Of a DNA stretch of 64,000 nucleotides, positions 23,556 through 31,848 are shown in pieces. The notes beneath the pieces were generated by a model that was not told the origin of the DNA, searched no databases, and saw only the letters and a program-made list of their open reading frames with translations. The translations under genes and the position numbers were made by a program. Source of the stretch: Prauserella marina. GTDB taxonomy: Bacteria > Actinomycetota > Actinomycetes > Mycobacteriales > Pseudonocardiaceae. Positions within the stretch are counted from its first letter, which is position 1. Each line of letters starts with the position of its first letter. The DNA is taken from positions 6,301,001-6,365,000 of the forward strand of contig NZ_CP016353.1 of assembly GCF_002240355.1 (NCBI RefSeq). Reading direction: 5' to 3'.

Positions 23556-24581
23556 ATGCCTATGGTTAGTAAGTTTCCCACGGTCAGCGGGGTCGACACG
23601 GTCGAGCCCGTCGAACCGGTAGCGCCCGACGGTCCTGAGTTCATCGCCGAGACCCCCAAGGGCGCCGTGGAACGTGACGCCGATGCGAGCCCGTTGGTGC
23701 GCATCCGTTCGCTGTTGCCTGGTCTGGCAAGAGCGGAGCAACGAGTGGCGAAAGTCGTACTCGAAGACCCTTCGGCGGTCGCCCGCCGGAGCATCACGGA
23801 AGTCGCGCTCGCCGCCAGCACCAGCGAGACGACGGTCACCAGGTTCTGCAAGGCGATCGGGGTCGGCGGCTATCCGCAGCTTCGCATCGCGCTCGCCGCC
23901 GACACCGCGAGGACCGCCGCTCGCTCGTCGCGCAATCTCGGCGGTGACATCACGATGGAGGACGACCTGGCTTCCGTCGTGAACAAGGTCAGCTTCGCCG
24001 ACGCGAGAGCGGTCGAGGAAACGGCCGAGCAACTGGATGTCGGCGAACTCGAACGCGTCATCGATCTGCTCGCCGGTGCGGGCAGGGTCGACGTGTACGG
24101 CGTCGGCGCGAGCGCCTTCGTCGCGGCCGACCTCCAGCAGAAGCTGCACCGCATCGGCAGGGTGAGCTTCGCGTGGTCCGACACGCACATCATGCTCACC
24201 TCGGCCGCTGTACTGAACGAAGGCGACGTCGCGGTGGGCATCTCCCACACGGGGGCGACGACGGACACGGTCGAGGCGCTGCGCGTGGCCCGCGAACACG
24301 GCGCCACCACGGTCGCGCTGACCAATTTCCCTCGCTCGCCGATCACCGAGGTGGCCGACCACGTGCTCACGACGGCTGCCCGCGAGACGACGTTCAGGTC
24401 CGGCGCGACGGCGAGCCGCATCGCGCAGCTCACCGTCATCGACTGCCTCTTCATCGGCGTCGCGCAACGGCACATGGACGACGCGGTTCACGCGCTCGAC
24501 GCGACCAGAGACGCGGTCGGCACGCACCGGCTCGGAGTTCGTCCCGATGGCAGGAGGCGGCCACGGGAAACCGGAAAGTGA
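23556..24581 (+). CDS. murR: RpiR/MurR-family transcriptional regulator
   Basis: 341 residues. After a roughly 45-residue acidic leader, an RpiR helix-turn-helix (LARAEQRVAKVVLEDP, then ASTSETTVTRFCKAIGVGGY) precedes a SIS sugar-phosphate domain (DVYGVGASAFVAADLQQKL, AVGISHTGATTDTVEAL). With murQ downstream and MurNAc-releasing enzymes upstream, it probably senses MurNAc-6-phosphate. ATG 23556 has no ribosome site but lies 8 nt after TAACCT (23542-23547), so the transcript may be leaderless; ATG 23562 is an alternative. A separate promoter fits the 143-bp gap after the hydrolase gene. Confidence 0.87.
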   Translation: MPMVSKFPTVSGVDTVEPVEPVAPDGPEFIAETPKGAVERDADASPLVRIRSLLPGLARAEQRVAKVVLEDPSAVARRSITEVALAASTSETTVTRFCKAIGVGGYPQLRIALAADTARTAARSSRNLGGDITMEDDLASVVNKVSFADARAVEETAEQLDVGELERVIDLLAGAGRVDVYGVGASAFVAADLQQKLHRIGRVSFAWSDTHIMLTSAAVLNEGDVAVGISHTGATTDTVEALRVAREHGATTVALTNFPRSPITEVADHVLTTAARETTFRSGATASRIAQLTVIDCLFIGVAQRHMDDAVHALDATRDAVGTHRLGVRPDGRRRPRETGK

Positions 24582-24637
24582 CCCAAGAGAGAAGCGCGGC
24601 CCGAGCCGCGCGCTCCGAACCACAGACAGTGAGGCGA

Positions 24638-25606
24638 ATGATGGAGGTGGGGGCGGCGAGCCGCAGGGGGCTTGGACACAGCTCCGCGACGCTACCGGTT
24701 GTCCACGTGGAGTCGCCGACGGAGCAACGCAATCCGCGAACGGTCGACATCGACAAGATGTCGACGGCAGGCATTCTCTCGGCCATCAACGCGGAGGACA
24801 CTCGCGTTCCCCAAGCGGTGCGCGCGGTTCTGCCGCAGTTGGCGACCGCGGTCGACTACGCGGCCGAAGCTCTGAAGAACGGTCACCGCGTGCACTATGT
24901 CGGAGCGGGAACCTCGGGAAGGCTCGCCGTACTCGACGCCGCCGAGCTGATCCCCACCTTCAACATCCCGCCGGACTGGTTCGTCGCCCACCACGCGGGC
25001 GGGGAAAGGGCGCTGCGGCACGCCGTCGAGAACGCGGAGGACGACGAGCGCGCCGGCGCGGCCGAGGTCGACTCGACGGTGGTGGCCGGTGACTTCGTGC
25101 TCGGACTGACCGCATCGGGCAGAACGCCGTACGTCTTGTCGGCTCTGCGGGCCGCGAAGCGAGCGGGCGCGGGTACCGGCCTGATCTCCGGCAATCCCGG
25201 CGCGCCGTTCCCGCCGGATCTCGACGTGCTCGTCGCGGTCGACACGGGGCCGGAAACCATCGCGGGGTCGACGAGAATGAAAGCGGGTACCGCGCAGAAG
25301 ATCATCCTGACCTCGTTCTCCACCGCGACGATGGTCAAGCTGGGCAGGACCTACTCGAATCTGATGGTCAGCATGCGGGCGACCAACGCGAAACTGCGCG
25401 GTCGTACACTGCGGATCCTGCGCGAGGCAACGGGAATGAGCGCACAGGACTGCGATGCCGCACTGACCGAAGCGGACGGTGACCTCAAGGTCGCCCTCGT
25501 GCGTCTACTCGCGGGAGTCGACGTCACGACGGCCGTCGAAGCATTGGTGCGCGCGGACGGTCACGTCCGCAACGCGCTGGACTCGGTGCGCGCGCGGGCT
25601 TCCTGA
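24638..25606 (+). CDS. murQ: N-acetylmuramic acid 6-phosphate etherase
   Basis: 322 residues, SIS-fold lyase cleaving the lactyl ether of MurNAc-6-P to GlcNAc-6-P and D-lactate. Diagnostic motifs are YVGAGTSGRLAVLDAAELIPTF (read in two parts), LTASGRTPYVLSAL and GSTRMKAGTAQKIIL, with EATGMS near the C terminus. Two adjacent ATG codons (24638, 24641) follow GAGGCGA. It lies 56 nt after murR in the same orientation. No MurNAc kinase or phosphotransferase gene is in the window, so the source of the phosphorylated substrate must be encoded elsewhere. Confidence 0.94.
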   Translation: MMEVGAASRRGLGHSSATLPVVHVESPTEQRNPRTVDIDKMSTAGILSAINAEDTRVPQAVRAVLPQLATAVDYAAEALKNGHRVHYVGAGTSGRLAVLDAAELIPTFNIPPDWFVAHHAGGERALRHAVENAEDDERAGAAEVDSTVVAGDFVLGLTASGRTPYVLSALRAAKRAGAGTGLISGNPGAPFPPDLDVLVAVDTGPETIAGSTRMKAGTAQKIILTSFSTATMVKLGRTYSNLMVSMRATNAKLRGRTLRILREATGMSAQDCDAALTEADGDLKVALVRLLAGVDVTTAVEALVRADGHVRNALDSVRARAS

Positions 25607-25663
25607 CCAAACAGCGGCTCAGGGAAGGGGCCACGGAACGACACGGCATGCGGGTCGATACAC

Positions 25664-26395
25664 CTAGGTGGCGGCCTCGGCGATGCTCGTCGCTTCGCGA
25701 GCCCCTGCCTCGAACGCCTCGCACGAGAACAACAACCACTCCCGCACGCCATCGGGGGTTCCCGAGGCGAACGCCTCCGCCGCCGAGGTGTAGGCACGGA
25801 GCCTGCGGTAGTAGGACACTTCGGGAACCGTCAGTGCCTTCGGGTCGAATCCCGTCGCGACCATCGAGAGCCTGCTCGCCGCTCTCGCGACGACGCCGTC
25901 GGCTGAGGAAAAGGCCCGCAGTGCCAGCAATTCGCCGTGTACGACGGCTGAGAGCACCGGACCGGGAACGCTGGTGGCTCCCGTCGTGAGCTGACCGAGT
26001 AGTTCGAGCCGCGACGCGACCCCGGCAGCCGCACGTGGCCTGCCCAGCGCGTCGGCGTCGTCGGTCAGGTCGGCTGCCGCGAGCACGTGCATCCTGGCGA
26101 GCGCTTGCGAGGGGGCACGGCGCCAGGTGGGAAGCAGCGATTCGAGCGATTCCGCGACGCGCAACGCACCGGCGAGCAACGGATCGCTGACCGCGCCCTC
26201 ACTGGGTAGTTCGGGATCGGCACCGTCGACGGCAGCCGACGCCCTCGCGGCGCGGACGGAAGCCTCGGCGGCCGTCGCCGAACCGTCACGAAGATTCGCG
26301 CGATGCCGGTGTACCGCGAAAACGGCATCCTGCGCTTTCTTTGCCGCCTCGGCGACGCCGTCGAGTTCGAGCAACTGGGCAAGCGGATCGGTCAT
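25664..26395 (-). CDS. conserved actinobacterial protein of unknown function
   Basis: 243 residues, Ala-rich and predicted all-helical, starting MTDPLAQLLELDGVAEAAKKA. It resembles the family found at this place in mycobacteria (Rv3662c type), sometimes named oxidoreductase or Fic N-terminal-like without proof. No Fic motif (HPFxxGNGR) and no nucleotide-binding motif is visible. ATG 26395 overlaps the phosphoribosyltransferase stop as ATGA, so the two are co-translated. It is convergent with murQ. A cytosolic location is expected. Confidence 0.75.
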   Translation of the reverse strand: MTDPLAQLLELDGVAEAAKKAQDAVFAVHRHRANLRDGSATAAEASVRAARASAAVDGADPELPSEGAVSDPLLAGALRVAESLESLLPTWRRAPSQALARMHVLAAADLTDDADALGRPRAAAGVASRLELLGQLTTGATSVPGPVLSAVVHGELLALRAFSSADGVVARAASRLSMVATGFDPKALTVPEVSYYRRLRAYTSAAEAFASGTPDGVREWLLFSCEAFEAGAREATSIAEAAT

Positions 26396-26886
26396 GCGTC
26401 GAACACCTGGCCCGTGCGTTTGACGACGGGCGGCAACGTCGACCACGGAAAGTTGATCCACCTGTCGGTCCGCCGCCACACGTATTCGCACGACACGGTC
26501 GACGCCGGTTTCTCGTAGACGACGGCGCAGCGCACATCGGCCACCTGGTCGGCGCAGAAGTCGCGGACGAGCTTCAAGGTCGCCCCGGTGTCCGCGACGT
26601 CGTCGGCGATCAGCACCGTCGCGCCCGCGAGATCGACCGCGTTGGGAACGGGCGGCAGCATCACGGGGAGATCGAGTCGTTCGTTGACTCCGGTGTAGAA
26701 CTCGACGTTCATCACGTGAAGGTTCTTCACGTCGAGTGCGTAGCCGAGCGCGCCTGCGACGAACAGCCCGCCGCGGGCGATCGAAAGGATCAGGTCAGGC
26801 TCGAAGCCACTGTCGGCCACCTGCTCGGCAAGCTCCCGGCTCGCCGAGCCGAAGAGGTCCCAGGTGAGCTCCTCACGCTCCGCCAT
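26392..26886 (-). CDS. phosphoribosyltransferase
   Basis: 164 residues, type I phosphoribosyltransferase fold. VLIADDVADTGATLKL is the PRPP-binding loop, with LILSIARGGLFVAGAL upstream. It resembles xanthine/hypoxanthine-guanine enzymes (Gpt-like), but the base specificity is not readable. ATG 26886 has GGAAAGGA 8 nt upstream; GTG 26892 is too close to it. It is coupled to the unknown gene downstream and divergent from acs. Confidence 0.86.
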   Translation of the reverse strand: MAEREELTWDLFGSASRELAEQVADSGFEPDLILSIARGGLFVAGALGYALDVKNLHVMNVEFYTGVNERLDLPVMLPPVPNAVDLAGATVLIADDVADTGATLKLVRDFCADQVADVRCAVVYEKPASTVSCEYVWRRTDRWINFPWSTLPPVVKRTGQVFDA

Positions 26887-27097
26887 CAACACAGTCCTTT
26901 CCCGCCGGTTACTCCCGTGAGCATAAGCGGACGCTTTGCGGGGACCTCGCCCCGTGGGCGACCGCTCGTCAGCCGCTTGTCGTCAGCTGCTTGTCCCGGC
27001 TCACCACCTGGCTGCAACCTTTTACATGCCGTACTAACGTCGCTACCGTCGCCGCGGGCGCAGCCGCACGATTTCGCACACCAGGAGGCCAAGCACC

Positions 27098-29083
27098 ATG
27101 ACAGAGCAGTCGCCGGCACTCGACAACCTGCTGACCGAGAGCCGCACCTTTCCTCCGAGCGAGCAGTTCGCCGCGGAAGCGAACGCGACGGCAGACTGGT
27201 ACGCGGAAGCCGACGCCGACAGGGAGGCGTTCTGGGCCAAACAGGCCGAGCGCCTGCACTGGGACACCAAGTGGGATCGCGTACTGGACTGGTCGGAAGC
27301 CCCGTTCGCGAAATGGTTCGTCGGCGGCAAGCTCAACGTGGCCTACAACTGCGTCGACCGGCACGTCGAAGCTGGGCACGGCGACCAGGTCGCGATTCAC
27401 TGGGTCGGCGAACCAGGCGACACCCGCGACATCACCTACGCCCAGCTCAAGGACGACGTCTCCAAGGCGGCCAACGCGCTGACCTCCCTCGGCATCGAGG
27501 CAGGCGACCGGGTCGCCATCCAGTTGCAGATGATTCCCGAGGCGATCGTCGCCATGCTCGCGTGCGCGCGCATCGGCGCCGTGCACAGCGTCGTGTTCGG
27601 CGGCTTCTCTCCTTCCGCGCTGCGCCAGCGGGTCGACGACGCGGAAGCCAAGGTCGTCATCACTTCCGACGGCCAGTACCGCAGGGGCAAGGCCGCCGCG
27701 ATGAAGGCCGGCGTGGACGAAGCGCTCGAAGGCGCGGCGAGTGTGCAAAAGGTCGTCGTCGTGCGGCGCACCGGCGACAACCTCGAAGGAGAGGTGCCGT
27801 GGACCGAAGGCCGTGACGTGTGGTGGCACGACCTCGTCGACGCGCAATCCGCCGAGCACACCCCCGAGGCGTTCGACTCCGAACAACCGCTCTACATCCT
27901 CTACACGTCCGGCACGACGGGGAAGCCGAAGGGGATCCTGCACACGTCGGGCGGATACCTGACCCAGGTCGCCTACACCCACGACGCGGTCTTCGATCAC
28001 AAGCCGGGCAAGGACATCTACTGGTGCACGGCCGACATCGGCTGGGTCACCGGGCACTCCTACATCGTGTACGGCCCGCTCGCCAACAGGGTCACGCAGG
28101 TCGTTTACGAAGGCACACCGAACACGCCGCACGAGGGCAGGCACTGGGAGATCGTCCAGAAGTACAAGGTCTCCATTTACTACACCGCACCGACACTGAT
28201 CCGCACGTTCATGAAGTGGGGAGCCGACATCCCCGCCAAGTACGACCTGTCCTCGCTGCGGGTGCTCGGCTCGGTCGGCGAACCGATCAACCCCGAGGCG
28301 TGGATGTGGTACCGCGAGCACATCGGCGACAACCGTTGCCCCGTCGTCGACACGTGGTGGCAGACCGAAACCGGGGCGATCATGATCTCGCCGCTTCCCG
28401 GTGTCACGGCGGCGAAGCCCGGTTCGGCGCAGCGGCCCCTTCCCGGCATCTCGGCCAAGGTCGTCGACGACACCGCGACCGAAGTCGGCAAGGGCGGCGG
28501 CGGTTACCTCGTGCTCGACAAGCCGTGGCCTTCGATGCTGCGTGGCATCTGGGGCGACAACGAACGCTACCGCGACACCTACTGGTCGAGGTTCGCCGAC
28601 AAGGGCTACTACTTCGCGGGTGACGGCGCGAAGTACGACGCCGACGGCGACATCTGGCTACTCGGTAGGGTCGATGACGTCATGAACGTCTCGGGCCACC
28701 GGATCTCGACGACGGAGGTGGAGTCGGCGCTCGTGTCGCACCCGACCGTCGCCGAGGCCGCCGTCGTCGGCGCGACCGATCCCACGACAGGACAGGGAAT
28801 TGTCGCGTTCGTCATCCTGCGCGGCGCGGCAGGCGAGGAAGCTGGTGGCGCCGAAGCGATTCAGGCGTTGCGCGATCACGTGTCCAAAGAGATCGGTCCG
28901 ATCGCCAAGCCACGGCAGATCATGGTCGTGCCGGAACTTCCGAAGACCCGCTCCGGAAAGATCATGCGGCGGCTGCTGCGCGATGTCGCGGAGAACAGGG
29001 CGATCGGCGATGTCACGACGCTCGCCGACAGCTCCGTCATGGATCTGATCTCCAGTGGCCTCAAGACGGACTCGGAAGACTGA
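27098..29083 (+). CDS. acsA: acetyl-CoA synthetase (AMP-forming)
   Basis: 661 residues, full length. It activates acetate through acetyl-AMP to acetyl-CoA. The AMP-binding signature is YTSGTTGKPKGILH, followed by ADIGWVTGHSYIVYGPL, WWQTETGAIMI and GRVDDVMNVSGHRIST. The C-terminal KTRSGKIMRRLLR carries the catalytic Lys, a known site of regulatory acetylation. AGGAGG lies 9 nt before ATG 27098. It is monocistronic, ended by a strong hairpin at 29093-29126, and matches Rv3667 in position. Confidence 0.97.
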   Translation: MTEQSPALDNLLTESRTFPPSEQFAAEANATADWYAEADADREAFWAKQAERLHWDTKWDRVLDWSEAPFAKWFVGGKLNVAYNCVDRHVEAGHGDQVAIHWVGEPGDTRDITYAQLKDDVSKAANALTSLGIEAGDRVAIQLQMIPEAIVAMLACARIGAVHSVVFGGFSPSALRQRVDDAEAKVVITSDGQYRRGKAAAMKAGVDEALEGAASVQKVVVVRRTGDNLEGEVPWTEGRDVWWHDLVDAQSAEHTPEAFDSEQPLYILYTSGTTGKPKGILHTSGGYLTQVAYTHDAVFDHKPGKDIYWCTADIGWVTGHSYIVYGPLANRVTQVVYEGTPNTPHEGRHWEIVQKYKVSIYYTAPTLIRTFMKWGADIPAKYDLSSLRVLGSVGEPINPEAWMWYREHIGDNRCPVVDTWWQTETGAIMISPLPGVTAAKPGSAQRPLPGISAKVVDDTATEVGKGGGGYLVLDKPWPSMLRGIWGDNERYRDTYWSRFADKGYYFAGDGAKYDADGDIWLLGRVDDVMNVSGHRISTTEVESALVSHPTVAEAAVVGATDPTTGQGIVAFVILRGAAGEEAGGAEAIQALRDHVSKEIGPIAKPRQIMVVPELPKTRSGKIMRRLLRDVAENRAIGDVTTLADSSVMDLISSGLKTDSED

Positions 29084-29092
29084 CCTCACCAA

Positions 29093-29126
29093 AAAATGGC
29101 CCCCGCCAAAAGGCGGGGGTCATTTT
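29093..29126. terminator. strong bidirectional intrinsic terminator
   Basis: Stem CCCCCGCC (29100-29107) with GGCGGGGG (29112-29119) around an AAAA loop, extended by AAATG/CATTT pairs across one G-U. A-rich and T-rich flanks give a U-tract on both strands. It serves acsA and the convergent gene at 29159-29923. Confidence 0.88.
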
Positions 29127-29158
29127 CATGGTGAGGGCGGAAAGAATTCCGGAGGAAC

Positions 29159-29923
29159 TCAGCCGGTCACGTCAAGGTGAGCCTTGACGGGGGTGGGGAC
29201 GGGCGCGGCGCCGACCTGCGAACCGCCGTTGTCACCGTTGTCGCCACCGTTGTCACCGTTGTCGCCGTCGTCCCCGCCGTTGTCGTCGTCACCGGGAGGG
29301 TCGGTCGGCTCGGGCTGCTCGGGAACCTCGGCTGCCTCGGCGCAGGTGGCCGAAGCGACGTCGATGGTCTGGAGACCGTTGACCTCGATGGAGATCGCGG
29401 TCACCGTCAGCGAACCGTCGTCGTTCTGGGTCTGCTTGTTGAGCAGAACCGAAGCGACGCCGGGAACCTCGACACCCGTGTTGGGCGGCGCGGAAACGTC
29501 GAGCGGGATGTCGCCGAGCTTCGCGTTGGCCAGCGAGGAGGAACCGACGCCGTTGTCGCACGTCGCCTCGACCGCTTCGGCGGAAAGCAGCGGCTTGGAG
29601 AGGCCGAGGTCCGCGAGCGGGCTCAGGTCGAGCGAGAGGCCCGCGACGCTCGACTTCGCGAAGCCGTCACCGGCACGCGCGTTGAGCAGTTCGACGTGCG
29701 CGAGCTGCTGCTCGGCGCCGATCTCGGCGACGGACTTCTCCGCGGCGCCGTTCGTGTCGTCGACGTAGGGGACGGGGTCGATCTTGATGAGCCCGGTCGC
29801 GGAAAGCGCGAAAGCCGAGTTCTTCGCCTCGTCAGCGCTCGCGGCGGGCGCGAACAGCATTCCGGCGGTCAGCGCGGCGGAGGCCGCTGCGACACCACAG
29901 GCGGCGAGTCGTCTCTTGGACAA
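29159..29923 (-). CDS. secreted protein with acidic Asp/Asn/Gly-rich tail (choice-of-anchor P-like)
   Basis: 254 residues. A signal peptide (SKRRLAACGVAAASAALTAG to APAASA) is followed by a beta-rich domain containing two cysteines (EATCDNG, SATCAEA). A proline-containing acidic linker leads into a GDDDNGGDDGDNGDN-type repeat and a short tail ending VKAHLDVTG. It resembles actinobacterial choice-of-anchor P secreted proteins of unknown function. TTG 29923 is chosen because AAGGG lies 8 nt upstream and the signal peptide begins there; ATG 29968 has no ribosome site. The long acidic repeat may bind Ca2+ or act as a spacer. Confidence 0.72.
   Translation of the reverse strand: MSKRRLAACGVAAASAALTAGMLFAPAASADEAKNSAFALSATGLIKIDPVPYVDDTNGAAEKSVAEIGAEQQLAHVELLNARAGDGFAKSSVAGLSLDLSPLADLGLSKPLLSAEAVEATCDNGVGSSSLANAKLGDIPLDVSAPPNTGVEVPGVASVLLNKQTQNDDGSLTVTAISIEVNGLQTIDVASATCAEAAEVPEQPEPTDPPGDDDNGGDDGDNGDNGGDNGDNGGSQVGAAPVPTPVKAHLDVTG
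29222..29291. repeat. in-gene tandem repeat encoding the Asp/Asn/Gly linker
   Basis: A 6-9 bp unit close to GTTGTCACC / GTTGTCGCC is repeated about eight times. It lies wholly inside the secreted-protein gene in frame, so length changes would alter the linker only. Confidence 0.7.
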
Positions 29924-30003
29924 TGAATTTACCCTTCGGGAAAGCAAGAACAAGCCAGACATGTTCAAGCGTTAGAGATAAATGCGTTCACACACAAACA
30001 AAC

Positions 30004-30819
30004 TCAGACGATGTTGACGATCGTTCCGAGCGGGAGTTTGACGAGTTCGTCGAGAGCTTCCTTGGTCACCCTGATGCACCCGTCACTCGTTTCCTTGCCG
30101 ACGAAGCTGTCGTCAGGCCAGGTGTGGATTCCGACGGTACCGGGGCCACCGCCGAAGGTTTCGTGCGAGTCCGAGTGGAAGCTGAGCGGAAGCACGATGG
30201 GGCTGTAGTCGTTCACCGTCTCCTCGATGGAGGCGATGATGTAAGCACGACCCTTCGGCGTCGGGTATTCCTTCTTGCCCGTGCCGATCGTCCAGCTTCC
30301 GATCGACTCGCCGTTCTTCGTGATTTCGAGTTGGAAATCATCACGATCGATGTTGACCACGAAATCGTTTTGGGCTGCTTCCACCTCGTCGGTTCCGGTG
30401 TGGATCCAGCCGCTCGCCGCGTTGGGCCTCGTGGGCAACAGGATTTCCGCCCACTCGCCCTTTTCCGCGATGACAGGGACCCAGGTCGGCGAACCGACCT
30501 GCGTGGTGGGCAGCTTCGCGATGGGCTCGCCGCCGGCCTCGTTGTAGACGACGAGGTCCTTCTTGGGGTGAAGCACCTTCCCCGTGCTCTCCCCGCCGGA
30601 ATCCTTCGCGGCGTTGGGCAGGTCACCGTATGTCGTGGCGTCCGGCAGCTTCGTCAGGTCCTCTTGGCTGACCGCGACCGGTGCGACGTCACCGCCTGCC
30701 GCTTCTTCTTCTCCACCGCAAGCGACGGTGAGAAAAGCGAGCGAGGTGGCCGCCACGGCTGCCACGAGTCGTCCCGACCGATTCCCCCCGCGATGGCGGG
30801 AGGTGCCACGTCTATCCAT
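30004..30819 (-). CDS. L,D-transpeptidase (YkuD) lipoprotein
   Basis: 271 residues. A signal peptide ends in a lipobox-like LTVACGG (Cys near residue 34). A linker and SH3-like segment (VLHPKKDLVVYNEAGGEP) precede the YkuD domain: DDFQLEITKNGE, then GIHTWPDDSFVGKETSDGCIRV. The catalytic Cys is in SDGCIRV, where most YkuD enzymes have SHGCIR. Such enzymes form 3-3 peptidoglycan cross-links or attach proteins outside the membrane. ATG 30819 has AGGGG about 10 nt upstream. It stands alone, oriented away from the DUF6319 gene. Confidence 0.88.
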   Translation of the reverse strand: MDRRGTSRHRGGNRSGRLVAAVAATSLAFLTVACGGEEEAAGGDVAPVAVSQEDLTKLPDATTYGDLPNAAKDSGGESTGKVLHPKKDLVVYNEAGGEPIAKLPTTQVGSPTWVPVIAEKGEWAEILLPTRPNAASGWIHTGTDEVEAAQNDFVVNIDRDDFQLEITKNGESIGSWTIGTGKKEYPTPKGRAYIIASIEETVNDYSPIVLPLSFHSDSHETFGGGPGTVGIHTWPDDSFVGKETSDGCIRVTKEALDELVKLPLGTIVNIV

Positions 30820-31298
30820 CGATCACTGCCCCTGCGTGAGAGTTGCTTGGTTGAACACGTACGCGGAGAACCCCAGAGGTTGCCCGAACGGCAGGGTCGA
30901 CTACCGAACGCGTACGCGGCGACACGGAATTCTTAACGGGCAACCAACGGCTGATCAAACGTTCGGCGACTTTGCCGACAAGTCGCCTGTCAGCGGAAAC
31001 AGCACATTTGCCCAGTTCACGCACCCGAGTGCGGATCACTCGAAGGTGTTATCGCAGACTTACTCGCCGCTACATCTACTTCGACAATCCGTCGTCAAGT
31101 AGTGGTCCAGGTCACCAGAGAGTGATCATTCGACAGTGTCCGCGAGTCCCACTGAACGGCAAACCCAGCCGCGCCATTTACCGGTTGCTGGGGAACAATT
31201 CCGCGAAGGGCCGAAGCCCTCCCACACTTCATCGAACGTGTGTTCTATACTTCCGGCCGTCGTAGCCGGACGCCACCAACAGGGAGACCGCACTCGCC
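30820..31298. other. divergent intergenic region with a -10 element
   Basis: 479 bases, AT-richer than their surroundings, between the L,D-transpeptidase gene and the DUF6319 gene. TATACT (31246-31251) is a near-consensus -10 about 47 nt before ATG 31299; no good -35 accompanies it. A small CGAGTG/CACTCG inverted repeat lies near 31026-31042. No coding frame or RNA was recognised. Confidence 0.45.
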
Positions 31299-31787
31299 AT
31301 GAGCTTGGACACATCGACAACACCGGACGAGCGGCTGGATTCCACCGATTCCGCGCAGGTGGAGCCACCGGAACAAACGGCCGAGACAAGCAACGGCGGC
31401 ACACCCGCCGAGTCGTCCGCGCGGGAATCGGCCGCCCCCGACAACGAGACGGCGGAGACACCCGAGGCCGAGAGCAAGCCCAAGCGCGGAAGGCCGAAGG
31501 GCGGGACCGCGCGCAAGACCCGCACCGTGGAACTGACACTGACCGTCACCGGCACCGCCGATGGCGAATGGCAGGCCGAACTCAAGCACGGCAGCAAGTG
31601 GGTCGCCCGCGGCCTCGACATCCCGGCCGCCGCTGTCTCGCGAGCGGCGAAGGAGTTGCACGCGGACCTGTCGGTCCCCATCGACGAGGTCATCAACGCG
31701 GCGCGCGAACAGCAGCAGGCAAAGGTCGCCCAGCTCGAAGCGGAACTTGAGCAGGCGAAGCAGACACTGGCCGAACTGGAAAACTGA
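31299..31787 (+). CDS. DUF6319 protein with AT-hook-like motif
   Basis: 162 residues. The first 58 are acidic, Thr/Glu/Ser-rich and likely disordered. KPKRGRPKGG (about 61-69) is an AT-hook-like sequence. A compact middle part follows (RTVELTLTVTGTADGEWQAE to KWVARGLDIPAAAV), and a coiled coil spans about 133-162 (EQQQAKVAQLEAELEQAKQ). The layout suggests a nucleoid- or DNA-associated oligomeric protein, but no function is established. GGGAGA lies about 15 nt upstream of ATG 31299. A hairpin follows the stop. Confidence 0.75.
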   Translation: MSLDTSTTPDERLDSTDSAQVEPPEQTAETSNGGTPAESSARESAAPDNETAETPEAESKPKRGRPKGGTARKTRTVELTLTVTGTADGEWQAELKHGSKWVARGLDIPAAAVSRAAKELHADLSVPIDEVINAAREQQQAKVAQLEAELEQAKQTLAELEN

Positions 31788-31793
31788 CCGGGT

Positions 31794-31834
31794 GCCCATC
31801 GCGCGCCGCTGCCCTGCACCGGCGCGCGATGGGC
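31794..31834 (+). terminator. long perfect stem-loop after the DUF6319 gene
   Basis: 15-bp perfect arms, GCCCATCGCGCGCCG (31794-31808) and CGGCGCGCGATGGGC (31820-31834), with an 11-nt loop. It starts 7 nt past the stop. There is no U-tract. It ends 14 nt before the next gene's start. Confidence 0.75.
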
Positions 31835-31848
31835 GGTTGAATACCGGC

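Noticed and set aside
29222-29291. Short tandem repeats as a CRISPR array
   Set aside because: Units are 6-9 bp without spacers and lie in frame inside a secreted-protein gene; no cas genes.
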